A stretch of DNA of 64,000 nucleotides from Erwinia sorbitola (lineage in GTDB: Bacteria > Pseudomonadota > Gammaproteobacteria > Enterobacterales > Enterobacteriaceae). Every line of letters begins with the position of its first letter. Position 1 is the stretch's first letter. The notes under the pieces were generated by a model. It was not told the DNA's origin, did not search any database, and saw nothing but the letters and a program-made list of their open reading frames with translations. Of this stretch, positions 25,825 to 34,987 are shown one piece after another. The stretch spans positions 1,057,501 to 1,121,500 of the forward strand of contig NZ_CP046509.1 of assembly GCF_009738185.1 (NCBI RefSeq). The letters run 5' to 3'. A program made the translations under genes and the position numbers.

Positions 25825-27586
25825 GTAATTTCACTCCAAAGCGCAGGGCAATACCCAGACCTACGACGACCAGCAGGATGTTAATAAAGGAGAGTGCAGC
25901 AACGATATCAATGGCACCGGCCGCCCACAGGGAAACCAGCATGGAGCCGATGGTTTCAGTACCCGGAGAAAGCAGGTATACACCGGTGGAATATTCGCGT
26001 TCGAAAATCAGGAACATCAGCAGCCAGGAACCAATCAGTCCGTAGCGTGATAATGGGATAGTGACGTGACGGGTAATTTGTCCCCGCGTCGCTCCCGTAC
26101 TGCGTGCCGCTTCTTCCAGTTCCGGGCCAACCTGTAATAACGTTGAGGAGATCAGCCGTAAGCCATAGGCCATCCATACCACGGTATAAGCCAGCCAGAC
26201 GCTGAAAATGGTACTGCGCAGCGAGCGTAGCCAGACCACCAGATTATCCCGCAGCCACTGCGACCACGGCATCCCTGAAAGCCAGCCGGATTTAAGCGCG
26301 TTATCAAGCCACATAGGCAGGAAGAGAAATACCCAAAGAAATGCCAGCCCGGCCAATAGCCCGGGAACAGCGCGTGGCACCAGCACGCTGTAATCAAGAA
26401 AACGCGTGACGTTATCGGGTTTACGGTGCATGGCAATCCCGATAAACAGATAACAGGCCACGGCCAGCGCACCGCCAATCACACCTATCGCCATTGAGTT
26501 GACGATGGCCCGCAGCAGATTTGGCTGTTCCCAGATATTACGGAACGTATTGAGCGACAGCTCATCCCAAAGGGAAACACCAACGCCCCAGTTGGAGATA
26601 AACGCACGCAGCACCACGCCAATTAACGGCACACCGATGGTCACCGTCAGCCAGAAGGCCACCACGGCACCGGCCACCCAGCGCCATTTCCCCAGCGGCA
26701 GGGCACGCGCCTGAGACGCTTTGCCTTTCACCGTGACAAAGCGATTTGCGGTGCGCATCAGGCGCCGCTGCAACGCCACCAAAGGGATAGTGATACAGAT
26801 GAGCACCACGGCAACTGCTGCCATCAGGTGGTATGACGGCGTACCGAGCTTATTGGTTAACTGATACAGATAGGTGGCCAGCACCATGTTGCCTTCGGGA
26901 TCGCCGAGTACCAGCATCAGGCCAAACACTTCCAGACCGAGGAAGAACAGCAAAACAGAAGCATACAGAATCGACGGACGCACCATCGGCAGGCTGACTG
27001 CCGTCATCACCTGCAACGGTGAAGCGCCAGAGATTCGTGCGGCCTCTTCAACGTCTGAACCCACGCTACGCAGCGCTGAAGAGATATAAAGATAAGCATG
27101 CGGGACGTGTGTCAGACCGGCGATGATCACGATGCTCGACATGTCATAGATATTCCACGGTACAAAACCGAATATCGACTGCGCCCACTGCGAGAAGAAG
27201 CCCACCGGCCCGGCGGCGACAACGTAGCCAAATCCCAGCACCATTGGTGAGACAAAAATGGGCACCAGGATCAGCGGCTCAATAAAACGCCGGGCGGGTA
27301 AATCGGTACGCACCATCAGGAAGGCTAAAATGCCCCCCAGAGGAATAGCGATAATCACCAGACCGAATGCCAGAATAAATCCGCTTTTAAGCGCCTTATA
27401 GAAATCGGGATCGGTAAAAATGAACTCAAAAGACTCAAGGCTCCACTCTTTCGATGGGGCAAAGAATGGCGCGGAGAGAAAACTTTGTATCACGATAAAC
27501 GACAGTGGGATGTAGATAACCAGCGTGGTTATCAGCACCACAATGCCGCGCGGCAGGTTCTGCCACTTTCTAAACAATGCACTCAT
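25817..27586 (-). CDS. Fused double permease of an iron-type ABC importer
   Basis: 589-aa inner-membrane protein with two tandem MetI-type permease domains, as in FbpB/AfuB. Each has an EAA loop that contacts the ATPase: EEAARISGASPLQVMTAVSLP in the first half and EEAARSTGATRGQITRHVTIP in the second. About 12 TM segments are evident. It sits between the binding-protein gene (78 bp upstream) and the ATPase gene (overlapping). Confidence 0.88.
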   Translation of the reverse strand: MSALFRKWQNLPRGIVVLITTLVIYIPLSFIVIQSFLSAPFFAPSKEWSLESFEFIFTDPDFYKALKSGFILAFGLVIIAIPLGGILAFLMVRTDLPARRFIEPLILVPIFVSPMVLGFGYVVAAGPVGFFSQWAQSIFGFVPWNIYDMSSIVIIAGLTHVPHAYLYISSALRSVGSDVEEAARISGASPLQVMTAVSLPMVRPSILYASVLLFFLGLEVFGLMLVLGDPEGNMVLATYLYQLTNKLGTPSYHLMAAVAVVLICITIPLVALQRRLMRTANRFVTVKGKASQARALPLGKWRWVAGAVVAFWLTVTIGVPLIGVVLRAFISNWGVGVSLWDELSLNTFRNIWEQPNLLRAIVNSMAIGVIGGALAVACYLFIGIAMHRKPDNVTRFLDYSVLVPRAVPGLLAGLAFLWVFLFLPMWLDNALKSGWLSGMPWSQWLRDNLVVWLRSLRSTIFSVWLAYTVVWMAYGLRLISSTLLQVGPELEEAARSTGATRGQITRHVTIPLSRYGLIGSWLLMFLIFEREYSTGVYLLSPGTETIGSMLVSLWAAGAIDIVAALSFINILLVVVGLGIALRFGVKLHD

Positions 27587-27664
27587 GCGAATTCCCTTAG
27601 TTTATTCGTCCTGAAAATGCCATCAGGTAAGAGAACAGGGAGGCGACGAACGCCTCCGGAATAT

Positions 27665-28753
27665 TTATTTAGCGGCAGCAGTGCGCCATTCTTTGATGTA
27701 ATCCAGACGTTTTTTCGGTTGCAGATACTCAAGCAGGCTTTCGTCGACAGGGATAGGTTTGAGCGCATTGCCTAACATTTTGGTCATGCCATCAATGTCG
27801 TTTTTACCTTCGATATCGTTGCGGATCGATGGAATATCCGCCTGATTTGCCAGGATACTCTGGCCTTTCTCAGACAGGACATAGTCCAGCCACAGCTTTG
27901 CCGCATTACCGTGTTGCGCCTGCTGGCTGATGAATGAAACGCGTGACAGCACCAGGGTGTAATCCTTCGGATAAGAGATGCCGAGGGACGGGTCGGTTTT
28001 CGCACGAGCTTCCGCATAAGAACCGAGAATATTAAAGCCAATCAGGTTTTCGCCGGATGATACGCGTTCCATCATGGTGCCGGTTGAGGACTGTACCGCC
28101 AGGCCGCCTTTAGCGATGTCAGCCAGGGTTTTGAAGTAATTCGGGTCGGCTTTGGAGTCCTGGGCGGACAGCATAAAACCGAGGCCGGATTTCTCGATAT
28201 CGTAGGTGGTGACTTTTTTGCTGAATTTTCCGGTCTGGCTGGCGATCAGTTTCGCCAGCGCGCTATGAGAGTCCGGAACTTCGCCTGCGGGGATCTGGCG
28301 TTTGTTATAGATAAATACTACCGGCTCGTAGGTGGTGCCATAGGCTTTGTTTTTCCATACGGCCCATTTTGGCAGCTGGCGTTGCTCGGGGGAGGGGTAT
28401 TCCTGTGCATAGTCGACGGCCAGTTTCAGGGCGGTATCCATCGACGAACTCCACACGATATCACCGCTGGTGCCGCCTGATGCCTGTTCGCTGATATAAC
28501 GGTTGTACAACTCGGTGCTGTTCATGTCGTTATATTCAACTTTAATGCCAGGATAAGTGGCCTCAAACCCCTGAATTAGCGGGCCTGCGGCTTTGGTATC
28601 CGTTGTAGAGTAAACCACCACTTTGCCTTCTTTGGTCGCGGCATCCACCACTTTCTGGTAGTCGGCCGGGTAGCCTTCAGGTAATGCGGAAATGGCAGAG
28701 GAAGAGATCAGAACAGTGGCAGAGAGCAGGGAAAGATGTAATTTGTTTAACAT
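27665..28753 (-). CDS. Periplasmic substrate-binding protein, FbpA/AfuA type
   Basis: 362-aa exported binding protein. Signal peptide (residues 1-23, cut near ISA). The mature start LPEGYPADYQKVVDAATKEG and KVVVYSTTDTKAAGPLIQGF are typical of the type 2 extracellular solute-binding family used for Fe3+, thiamine, or sugar phosphates. No obvious run of paired Tyr (as in ferric-binding proteins) is seen near the end, so an organic anion or sugar phosphate ligand is plausible. The adjacent CitA/CitB-type two-component system also hints at an organic ligand (inference). First gene of the importer operon. Confidence 0.85.
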   Translation of the reverse strand: MLNKLHLSLLSATVLISSSAISALPEGYPADYQKVVDAATKEGKVVVYSTTDTKAAGPLIQGFEATYPGIKVEYNDMNSTELYNRYISEQASGGTSGDIVWSSSMDTALKLAVDYAQEYPSPEQRQLPKWAVWKNKAYGTTYEPVVFIYNKRQIPAGEVPDSHSALAKLIASQTGKFSKKVTTYDIEKSGLGFMLSAQDSKADPNYFKTLADIAKGGLAVQSSTGTMMERVSSGENLIGFNILGSYAEARAKTDPSLGISYPKDYTLVLSRVSFISQQAQHGNAAKLWLDYVLSEKGQSILANQADIPSIRNDIEGKNDIDGMTKMLGNALKPIPVDESLLEYLQPKKRLDYIKEWRTAAAK

Positions 28754-28872
28754 TATTATTAACCTTTAGTTTATCTCGGTAACTAAAAGTCAACATAGCG
28801 CATAGTGTCGGGCAGACAATGGGGGGAACTTTTTATCTTCACGATCTGTGATTCGGGGCTTTTTTTAGGCAA

Positions 28873-28890
28873 TTAACACCATTAACACCA
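28873..28890. promoter_or_regulatory. Tandem 9-bp repeat upstream of the ABC importer operon
   Basis: TTAACACCA occurs twice head to tail with no spacer, 120 bp upstream of the binding-protein start. It is a candidate binding site for the response regulator encoded next door. Confidence 0.4.
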
Positions 28891-28926
28891 CGGGAATGGT
28901 CATCATGCAGCCCGTGAATTTGCCGG

Positions 28927-29625
28927 TTACACGGCAGCTTTTTTACGATAAAGCCGTCTCGGATGCCCGATATTGCCATATTGCATCTCGATGCTAATAA
29001 AACCCATCTCCACGCAATACTCCAGATAACGGCGACATGTCGTTTTGCTGATACCGACTTTCTCCACTACCTGCTCAACAGACCAGCTGATATCCGCGCC
29101 GTCGGTAAAAATGCGCTGCACTTTACCCAGCGTTGTGGGTTCAATGCCTTTAGTGGAAGGGGATGACGGCGTATTGATAGTGGGTAGGTTATAAAGCCGG
29201 TCAAGGGCGCTCTGATCGACAACTTTCACATGGCGTAAGGTTTTAACCAGGTGCATGAAACGCTCCAGCGAACTGCGCAGCCGGTGAAACGAAACCGGCT
29301 TGATGATGTAGTCAAAAGCACCGTTGCGCATGGCCTGACTACAGGTCTGCATATCGCTGGCCGCAGTGATGAAAATCACCGAACAATCTAAACTTTTTAG
29401 CCACGGACTGGCTATCAGCTCCACGCCCTGACCATCAGGCAGGTAGTTATCGAGCAGTACCAGATGAGGCTGATGTAAATTGAGGAGGGTTCGCGCCTGC
29501 TCAATCGTCCCGGCGATACCCACAACGCGTAGCTGAAAGTTTTGCTCAATAAAATCACGATGCAAAGCGGCAAGCTCCGGCTCATCTTCCACAATGAGGA
29601 CATTAAAGAGCGAGTTGTGATTCAT
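28927..29625 (-). CDS. Response regulator, CitB/DcuR/DpiA type
   Basis: 232-aa two-component regulator. Receiver domain residues 6-125, with acidic pocket VEDE (13-15), phospho-acceptor Asp59 in LVLLDNYLPDG, and the conserved Lys in YIIKPV. The C-terminal part (about 165-232) has a helix-turn-helix (WSVEQVVEKVGISKTTCRRYLEY) of the CitB family. The start at 29625 has AGGAGGAGAACATT upstream and overlaps the sensor gene by 23 bp. It probably controls the ABC importer operon 174 bp downstream. Confidence 0.9.
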   Translation of the reverse strand: MNHNSLFNVLIVEDEPELAALHRDFIEQNFQLRVVGIAGTIEQARTLLNLHQPHLVLLDNYLPDGQGVELIASPWLKSLDCSVIFITAASDMQTCSQAMRNGAFDYIIKPVSFHRLRSSLERFMHLVKTLRHVKVVDQSALDRLYNLPTINTPSSPSTKGIEPTTLGKVQRIFTDGADISWSVEQVVEKVGISKTTCRRYLEYCVEMGFISIEMQYGNIGHPRRLYRKKAAV

Positions 29626-31267
29626 AATGTTCTCCTCCTGACGCATCTGACGAGAAGGGAATAAAAACCGATAAGATGGTGCCCTGTGACTGATTATCGC
29701 TGATTTCGATACTGCCACCGGCCTGATGAACGTAACCCGCCACCAGGTACAGGCCCAGACCATGATCGGAACCGGCTAATTCATGATTATCCGAAAGCTT
29801 AGTGGTCACGCCCTGTTCGAAGATATGCGGTTTCATTGCATCTTCCACCCCGCAGCCCTGATCCGCGACTTCGATAAGCAGCTCCTGATTTCTGTCTGAA
29901 ATATAGAGTTCTACAGGCGAAGATTGATGGGTTTGCAGAGTGGCATCCACGGCGTTATCCAGTAAATTACCTATAACTGACATTAATGCCGTTTCGCTGA
30001 TAGCTGGTGGGATATGAGTCAGCTGACAGGCGGGATCGAGCTTCAGTTCAATGCCTTTCTCTCGCGCGCTGACGTACTTACCCAGTAGCAGACCGCACAG
30101 GGCAGGGGATGTAATGTGAGCCGAGACAAAGTCCAGCACTGACTGTGCGTCCGCTGATTGCGATTGAATATAGTGCATCGCCTCTTCATAACGCTTCATC
30201 TGCAATAAACCTGCCAGCGTTGCCGTCCAGTTCAGCTGTTCATGACGCATGATGCGCAGGTTATCTGCATAGCGCGTTACCTGGCTCAACTGGCTGCTCA
30301 GGGTGTTGATCTCATTTTTATCACGAAAGCTAAAAACCCAGCCGCTTTCGTCACCGGGGGCCAGCGCTATCGGCACGCAGTTAACAATTACCTGCCGCTG
30401 ATTGAGTACCATTATCCGATCGTGATGGCTGCGGGTTGAGGTGAAATCATTTTCGCTGAAAAAGGCTGAGGGTAAGCGGATAACCTCTGCTAACGGTCTT
30501 CCGAGCAGTTTATTTTCCGGGTGACGAATATCCAGCAATTCACGCGCCGTATGGTTAATTAAAACTATCTGCTGTTCGGCATTAATGGCAAATACACCTT
30601 CATATAACGCATCGAGCAGTGCTTTCTGCTGACGTACCAGCATCGCAATTTCTTTAGGTTCCAGCCAGAACATTTGTTTTTTCACGTTGCGGCTAAACAT
30701 CCATGAAAAGATAAACAGCAGGCACAACAACAGCAGGCCATATAAGGCGGCTTGCCCAAGCTGGCGGGTATTAATATTGGCGATATAGGAGGTGAGATAA
30801 CCGACGGAAACAATCCCGATCACCTTGTTATTGCCATCAAGAACGGGCGCTTTGCTGCGCAAAGAGACACCAATGCCCCCCTGACGCATCGAAATAATCG
30901 TTTTGCCCTGTAAAACCTCGGCGTTATCACCGCCGATCATCGGTAAATGAAGGCGCTCCGGTGATGCAGAGTGGTAAAGATGATTCTCATGCACGTCGCC
31001 AATCACGATATAGCTGGCATCGCTTTGATTGCGCAGCGGTTGAATCATAGCCGCAATCCCGAAGATATCCCTGGCAGCGACTTTCTCTGCAAGCCCTGGC
31101 ATCAGCGCAATTTGACTGGCCTGAACCCGTGCGCGCTGTCCCAGGTCGTGATGAATTTGCCGGTCAATAACATGATATAAAATGCTGCCCAGCAGGGTTA
31201 ACAGCAGGCACGAAAATCCCACCAGAGACAAAAAGAGTTTCACCTGAAAAGACAATCTGCGTCTCAT
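29603..31267 (-). CDS. Sensor histidine kinase, CitA/DcuS type
   Basis: 554-aa membrane kinase. TM1 (about 9-32), periplasmic PAS-like (PDC) sensor domain (about 35-168, ending VIGIVSVGYLTSYI as in CitA/DcuS), TM2 (172-192), cytosolic PAS (about 213-320), phospho-acceptor His342 in IMRHEQLNW, and HATPase with N box NLLDNAVDATL and G box GSDHGLGLYLVAGY. CitA-family sensors bind small carboxylates. First gene of the regulator pair; its start region lacks the island material found further upstream. Confidence 0.9.
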   Translation of the reverse strand: MRRRLSFQVKLFLSLVGFSCLLLTLLGSILYHVIDRQIHHDLGQRARVQASQIALMPGLAEKVAARDIFGIAAMIQPLRNQSDASYIVIGDVHENHLYHSASPERLHLPMIGGDNAEVLQGKTIISMRQGGIGVSLRSKAPVLDGNNKVIGIVSVGYLTSYIANINTRQLGQAALYGLLLLCLLFIFSWMFSRNVKKQMFWLEPKEIAMLVRQQKALLDALYEGVFAINAEQQIVLINHTARELLDIRHPENKLLGRPLAEVIRLPSAFFSENDFTSTRSHHDRIMVLNQRQVIVNCVPIALAPGDESGWVFSFRDKNEINTLSSQLSQVTRYADNLRIMRHEQLNWTATLAGLLQMKRYEEAMHYIQSQSADAQSVLDFVSAHITSPALCGLLLGKYVSAREKGIELKLDPACQLTHIPPAISETALMSVIGNLLDNAVDATLQTHQSSPVELYISDRNQELLIEVADQGCGVEDAMKPHIFEQGVTTKLSDNHELAGSDHGLGLYLVAGYVHQAGGSIEISDNQSQGTILSVFIPFSSDASGGEHYESQLAL

Positions 31268-31427
31268 ATCATCCGCTGTGGATATAACAAAATGTTAACA
31301 TTCATGCAGACTATCACGCCATTATCTGGACGTTAACCGGGTAATCGCAGAGTTGTGAAGTGACAGAAATCATGGGGGGCAAAGTGCAGATTTGAGTAGA
31401 GGTGGGGAGGGTACGGGTGCGGATTTA

Positions 31428-31473
31428 ACGAGCTGGCTTCAGACTTCGTGGGACAAATTGAGGGCACAAAAAA
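31428..31473. repeat. Direct repeat, distal attachment site of the ssrA island
   Basis: 46-bp sequence starting ACGAGCTGGCTTCAGACT and ending GAGGGCACAAAAAA. It matches 33309-33354 with two adjacent mismatches (TC versus GA). It marks the far end of a 1.9-kb decayed element. Confidence 0.85.
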
Positions 31474-31807
31474 GCCCATCTGGTTTGTGTGACATAGACT
31501 CTTTAGAGGTTATCGAATGACACTGGTAATGATGATTGAAAATTTTAGTGGAGTTCAATCTGAATGACGCTAAATACTAACTTTCTGATTCTTTGGCAAA
31601 GTAGCAGGAATCAATTTCGCACCAGCATATAGAAAAATAGCCTTGCTTCAAAGTTGTGGGTACTGTTTATAAAAACAGTGCTTTCTATGATCTGCATCAT
31701 GGTTAGCCCTTGGGTTAGTATTGTTAACAATATTATTCTCGAATATTATGTTCGATCGTATTTGGTTGCATAGAGTCAATATATTGTATTTCTCCAGGAA
31801 ATATTCT

Positions 31808-31987
31808 ATGTCTATTAACAAAAAGTAATCCTCATCTAAGCTTGCCTCTCAAGCAGCTAAAGCTCTACAAAACGAAAATTCATCTGAAATTAAAAGGAAG
31901 CTTGCTGCTTCTGTGGTTTCCCTGGCTCGTACAGATAAGCAAACAGGGGCTGATATGGAGACGGTAGTTTTAGATGTTATGATATAG
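31808..31987 (+). pseudogene. Small island gene interrupted by an in-frame stop
   Basis: ATG 31808 has a CAGGA Shine-Dalgarno. The frame reads MSINKK, then TAA at codon 7, then stays open: SSSKLASQAAKALQNENSSE, IKRKLAASVVSLARTDK, to TAG at 31985-31987. The sequence around the stop (Lys-Ser-rich, then KxAxxAAKAL) resembles small hypothetical proteins of enterobacterial islands, in which codon 7 would be a sense codon. A single point mutation seems to have killed it. Confidence 0.6.
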
Positions 31988-32067
31988 TGAGGAAACAAAA
32001 AGCCATACCGCATCATTGTTGTCACAGTCGAATAAATCCCGTTAAGTTCAGTTAAAGGAGTTGATAT

Positions 32068-32646
32068 ATGGCAAAGGCCGAGGGGGAGCGAGTGTAATTA
32101 TCCTGAATGATTTTTCCAAAACTGAATTTTTAGCTCAATGATTAGTTTTCATTAGACAGAATCGCGGCATACCTGGAATATTCTATGAAATTCAGTATGG
32201 ATAATGTGCCAGGTTTTATTTAAACCCCATTGGAATAAAGAGCGTAATTGTAGAATCAGCTTCAATAGCTGAAGCTGCGCAAAAAATAGGATGAAAATGT
32301 ATAAAATAACGATATCTGAAAGTGTTATACGATGTAACGGAAAAGATGGATTACACGTAGAGGCCGACTGTAAAGTCCATATTACTTTGAATCAATCTGT
32401 TATACATGATAATGCTGGAAGTGGCATTGCAGTTCAACCATCCGCTAAAGGACTGCATGAAGCTGGAATCAACCCCTCCGTTTCATTTGAAGCACTTAGA
32501 AAAGCGCATGATGCCCTGAAGAATATTGATTCAGATGATAAAAATTCTATCTTCCAAAAACTATCTGAAATTGGGTTTACAGAATATCTATCTGCAACTG
32601 CAAATTTAACATCTGTTGCGGAATTCATTATGACGTTAACCTGCTG
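32068..32646 (+). pseudogene. Degraded beta-helix-like protein gene
   Basis: After AAAGGAG, ATG 32068 opens MAKAEGERV and stops. A shifted frame continues SVIILNDFSKTEFLAQ, a stop, LVFIRQNRGIPGIFYEIQYG and another stop. From ATG 32297 an intact stretch of 116 codons follows: MYKITISESVIRCNGKDGLH, VEADCKVHITLNQSVIHDNA, GSGIAVQPS. Its repeating hydrophobic/Asn/Gly pattern is that of a right-handed beta-helix. The whole looks like one gene broken by stops and a frameshift. The 3' part could still be translated (AGG lies 6 bp before ATG 32297). Confidence 0.5.
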
Positions 32647-32653
32647 ACTTCTT

Positions 32654-32684
32654 TGTGGCGGCAACCTTTTTTTTCGCCGCCACA
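32654..32684. other. Inverted repeat after the beta-helix remnant
   Basis: Perfect 9-bp stem TGTGGCGGC / GCCGCCACA around a T-rich loop, 7 bp after the last stop. It may be a terminator with an atypical loop. Confidence 0.4.
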
Positions 32685-32789
32685 GTTCCTTCCCTATTTT
32701 TATGAACCGAGCATCGCCCGTAGTTCTGCTTTATACGGCATCTGAGATGTCTGTTCGGACATACTAACAGACATATCTAATACTGGTGG

Positions 32790-33249
32790 GGCAGGTCACA
32801 TTAAGGCTTCTGGGAAAGACATCTCTTTTAAGAGAGCGCCAGATATTTTCCGCATAGTCCTCTGTCACACTGGCTTTCATCACATTCTACCAACGTTCAG
32901 CCACAAGTTGGAAAGTATTGGTTTTAGCTTCAAGCTAAGTGCGCAGTTGTTCTTGTTGATGTTCCTGAGGATCGATTTGTTTTGCCAGGAGAGAGCGAGA
33001 CTCTGCCCGAAAGTTTCTGGCATCGGTAAGGAGGTTACTGCCGGATAGGGGGGCCAATGCTCTTTTTCGCACGCTTTTTGGTAACAGGGCGAATGTAGCG
33101 GAACTGCCATATTTTTCTGCCGGTGGATTTGATGAGTAGCTCAAGGCCATCGCCATCGTAAAGAACGTAGTCAGCGTCCTTAGGTTTAGCGGATTCGATT
33201 TCCTTGACGGATAAAGGTTTGGTTTGTCTTGCGATTGCCGTGTTTCCAT
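32790..33249 (-). pseudogene. Broken P4-type tyrosine integrase, N-terminal part
   Basis: Minus-strand fragments in three frames together match the N-terminus of P4-family integrases. KPLSVKEIESAKPKDADYVL then YDGDGLELLIKSTGRKIWQF and RYIRPVTKK in one frame; NFRAESRSLLAKQIDPQEHQ in a second; and MKASVTEDYAENIWRSLKRD with VFPRS after further stops. The catalytic C-terminal domain (R, HxxR, Y) is missing. The gene points away from ssrA and begins next to the proximal repeat, the usual place for an island integrase. Confidence 0.78.
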
Positions 33250-33308
33250 AGTTTTAGGCAGCTCAAGAAAAATAAAACTTTACGAGGTGCCTAAAAGGTT
33301 CGAATTTG

Positions 33309-33354
33309 ACGAGCTGGCTTCAGACTGAGTGGGACAAATTGAGGGCACAAAAAA
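33309..33354. repeat. Direct repeat, ssrA-proximal attachment site
   Basis: Second copy of the 46-bp repeat at 31428-31473. It includes the T-run of the ssrA terminator (A-run on this strand), so the crossover lies just downstream of ssrA rather than inside the RNA. Confidence 0.85.
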
Positions 33355-33379
33355 ACCCGCAAGGCTTACACCATGCGGG
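33349..33379 (-). terminator. ssrA terminator
   Basis: Minus strand: CCCGCATGG / CCTTGCGGG stem (one mismatch), then seven T. It is 47 bp after the mature tmRNA 3' end. Confidence 0.75.
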
Positions 33380-33425
33380 CTCTCAGGACTTCTGCGGTCG
33401 GCTCTGGAACCGCCGCGAAAAGATT

Positions 33426-33789
33426 TGGTGGAGCTGGCGGGAGTTGAACCCGCGTCCAGAATTACTACACCGTCGGCACTACATGCTTAGTCCATCTTTA
33501 CATTCGCCGGTCAGCTGCGAACGGACACGCCACTGACAAACTAGCCTGATTAGATTTTAGCGCTTCAACCCCAGGCAAGGTATTCACGCGAGTTCTTTTA
33601 GGTTTGACCTCTCTTGATCCCCGTCTTAAGAACGGAAGCTAGGGAGAGAGGGCTCTAAGCAGGTTATTAAGCTGCTAGTGCGTAGTTTTCGTCGTTTGCA
33701 ACTATTTTTTTGCGGCTTTTAACGAGGCAAACCGCCCCTCGGCATGCTCCTAGGGCTTCGCAAATCCTGTCGAATCCAGAATCAGCCCC
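33426..33789 (-). ncRNA. ssrA: tmRNA (ssrA)
   Basis: 364-nt transfer-messenger RNA that rescues stalled ribosomes with SmpB. The 5' end GGGGCTGATTCTGGATTCGA at 33789 and the 3' end GCTCCACCA at 33426 pair into the tRNA-Ala-like domain; the T-arm GGGTTCGAACTCCCGCC-type region is visible in reverse at about 33433-33450. The tag frame runs 33699-33670 and encodes ANDENYALAA followed by two stop codons, identical to E. coli. smpB is 49 bp upstream on the same strand. Confidence 0.97.
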
Positions 33790-33838
33790 AAGTACTGTTT
33801 AGCAGTATATCAGAAAAACCTGTCGCTGCACCAGTAGG

Positions 33839-34321
33839 TTAGCGATTGGAGTTCTTCATGATACGTGCTTTGTCTAATTTCCACTCACGATCTTTAATGT
33901 CATCGCGCTTGTCGTGCTCTTTCTTACCTTTTGCCAGGCCGATTTTTAACTTAGCCCAGGCGTTCTTCCAGTACATTGACAGCGCGACAATAGTGTAACC
34001 ATCGCGATTGGCTTTACCGATCAGGGTATCCAGCTCGCGCTTTTTCAGCAGCAGCTTGCGGCTGCGGGTGGGATCGCAAACATAATGCGATGATGCCACG
34101 CTGAGGGGCTGGAAAGTTGAACCGAACAGGTAGGCTTCGCCATCGCGCAGCATAATATAGCTGTCGCTGATATTGGCCTTACCGGCGCGGAGGGTTTTGA
34201 CTTCCCATCCCTGGAGCGAAAGCCCGGCTTCGAACTCTTCTTCGATGAAGTATTCGTGGCGGGCGCGCTTGTTCATGGCAATGGTCGCGGAACCGGGTTT
34301 ATGTGCTTTTTTCTTTGTCAT
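33839..34321 (-). CDS. smpB: SmpB, tmRNA-binding protein
   Basis: 160 aa, the E. coli length. It binds the tRNA-like domain of tmRNA and places it in the A site of stalled ribosomes. OB-fold core with FEAGLSLQGWEVKTLRAGKA and YLFGSTFQPLSVAS, and a basic C-terminal tail (EWKLDKARIMKNSNR) that reads the empty mRNA channel. Start ATG 34321 (TKKKAHKPGSATIA) is preferred to an upstream in-frame codon because the family begins here. Confidence 0.97.
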   Translation of the reverse strand: MTKKKAHKPGSATIAMNKRARHEYFIEEEFEAGLSLQGWEVKTLRAGKANISDSYIMLRDGEAYLFGSTFQPLSVASSHYVCDPTRSRKLLLKKRELDTLIGKANRDGYTIVALSMYWKNAWAKLKIGLAKGKKEHDKRDDIKDREWKLDKARIMKNSNR

Positions 34322-34552
34322 AGTGCCACTTAGTGTACATGAAGCAGTGATTAATGGCATCCCCCCGTAGCGTCAGGCGCATGAGAAAATGCCGATTCCA
34401 TATCCGTCGTTCATCTGGCTGCACAGGCGTTAGCTGCACCTGCACGTAGCTCGAATTGCTAAGGTTATAACAGATGCTATGCAGGAGAGAATTTTTGTTT
34501 GATTGCCTGCGATGGTATTATTTAGGAGTTAAAAGTAAAGACAGGAATTGAT

Positions 34553-34987
34553 ATGTCCCAGATTAGTCGTTCGGCGCTGGTGCCGTACAGTGCGGAACAA
34601 ATGTACCGTTTAGTAAATGATGTAGACAGTTATCCGCAGTTTTTGCCGGGCTGTACCGGGAGCCGGGTGCTTGATGCCAGCTCCGAGCAAATGACAGCCT
34701 CTGTTGATGTCTCTAAAGCGGGGATCAGCAAGACCTTTGTCACGCGTAATACGCTGACAAATAATCAAAGTATTCATATGCAGCTTGTGGACGGGCCGTT
34801 CCGTAAACTAAGCGGTGGCTGGCGTTTTACCGCGCTGAGTGATGAAGCCTGCAAGGTAGAGTTAAATCTGGATTTCGAGTTCACCAATATGCTGGTCGAG
34901 CTTGCTTTTGGGCGCATCTTTAAGGAACTGGCCAGCAGCATGGTTCATGCCTTCACTCAGCGTGCTAAAGAGGTTTACAGTGCCTGA
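34553..34987 (+). CDS. ratA: RatA, START-domain ribosome association toxin/coenzyme Q-binding family
   Basis: 144-aa single START/COQ10-like domain (SAEQMYRLVNDVDSYPQFLP, with GPFRKLSGGWRFTAL). In E. coli RatA blocks association of ribosomal subunits, while related COQ10 proteins bind ubiquinone. The start ATG 34553 follows AGGAATTGAT. Divergent from smpB and overlapping ratB by 8 bp. Confidence 0.93.
   Translation: MSQISRSALVPYSAEQMYRLVNDVDSYPQFLPGCTGSRVLDASSEQMTASVDVSKAGISKTFVTRNTLTNNQSIHMQLVDGPFRKLSGGWRFTALSDEACKVELNLDFEFTNMLVELAFGRIFKELASSMVHAFTQRAKEVYSA

Larger units (their letters stand above)
31474..33308. mobile_element. Decayed genomic island at ssrA
   Basis: This segment is bounded by 46-bp direct repeats, one at the ssrA terminator, and holds a broken P4-type integrase next to the ssrA side plus at least two broken small genes. 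It is AT-rich. It is the remnant of an integrative element that used ssrA as its target, the same target as CP4-57 in E. coli K-12. No complete gene is certain inside it. Confidence 0.82.

Noticed and set aside
33306..33536. 76-codon plus-strand frame over the ssrA 3' end
   Set aside because: It reads through the att repeat, terminator and tRNA-like domain of tmRNA.
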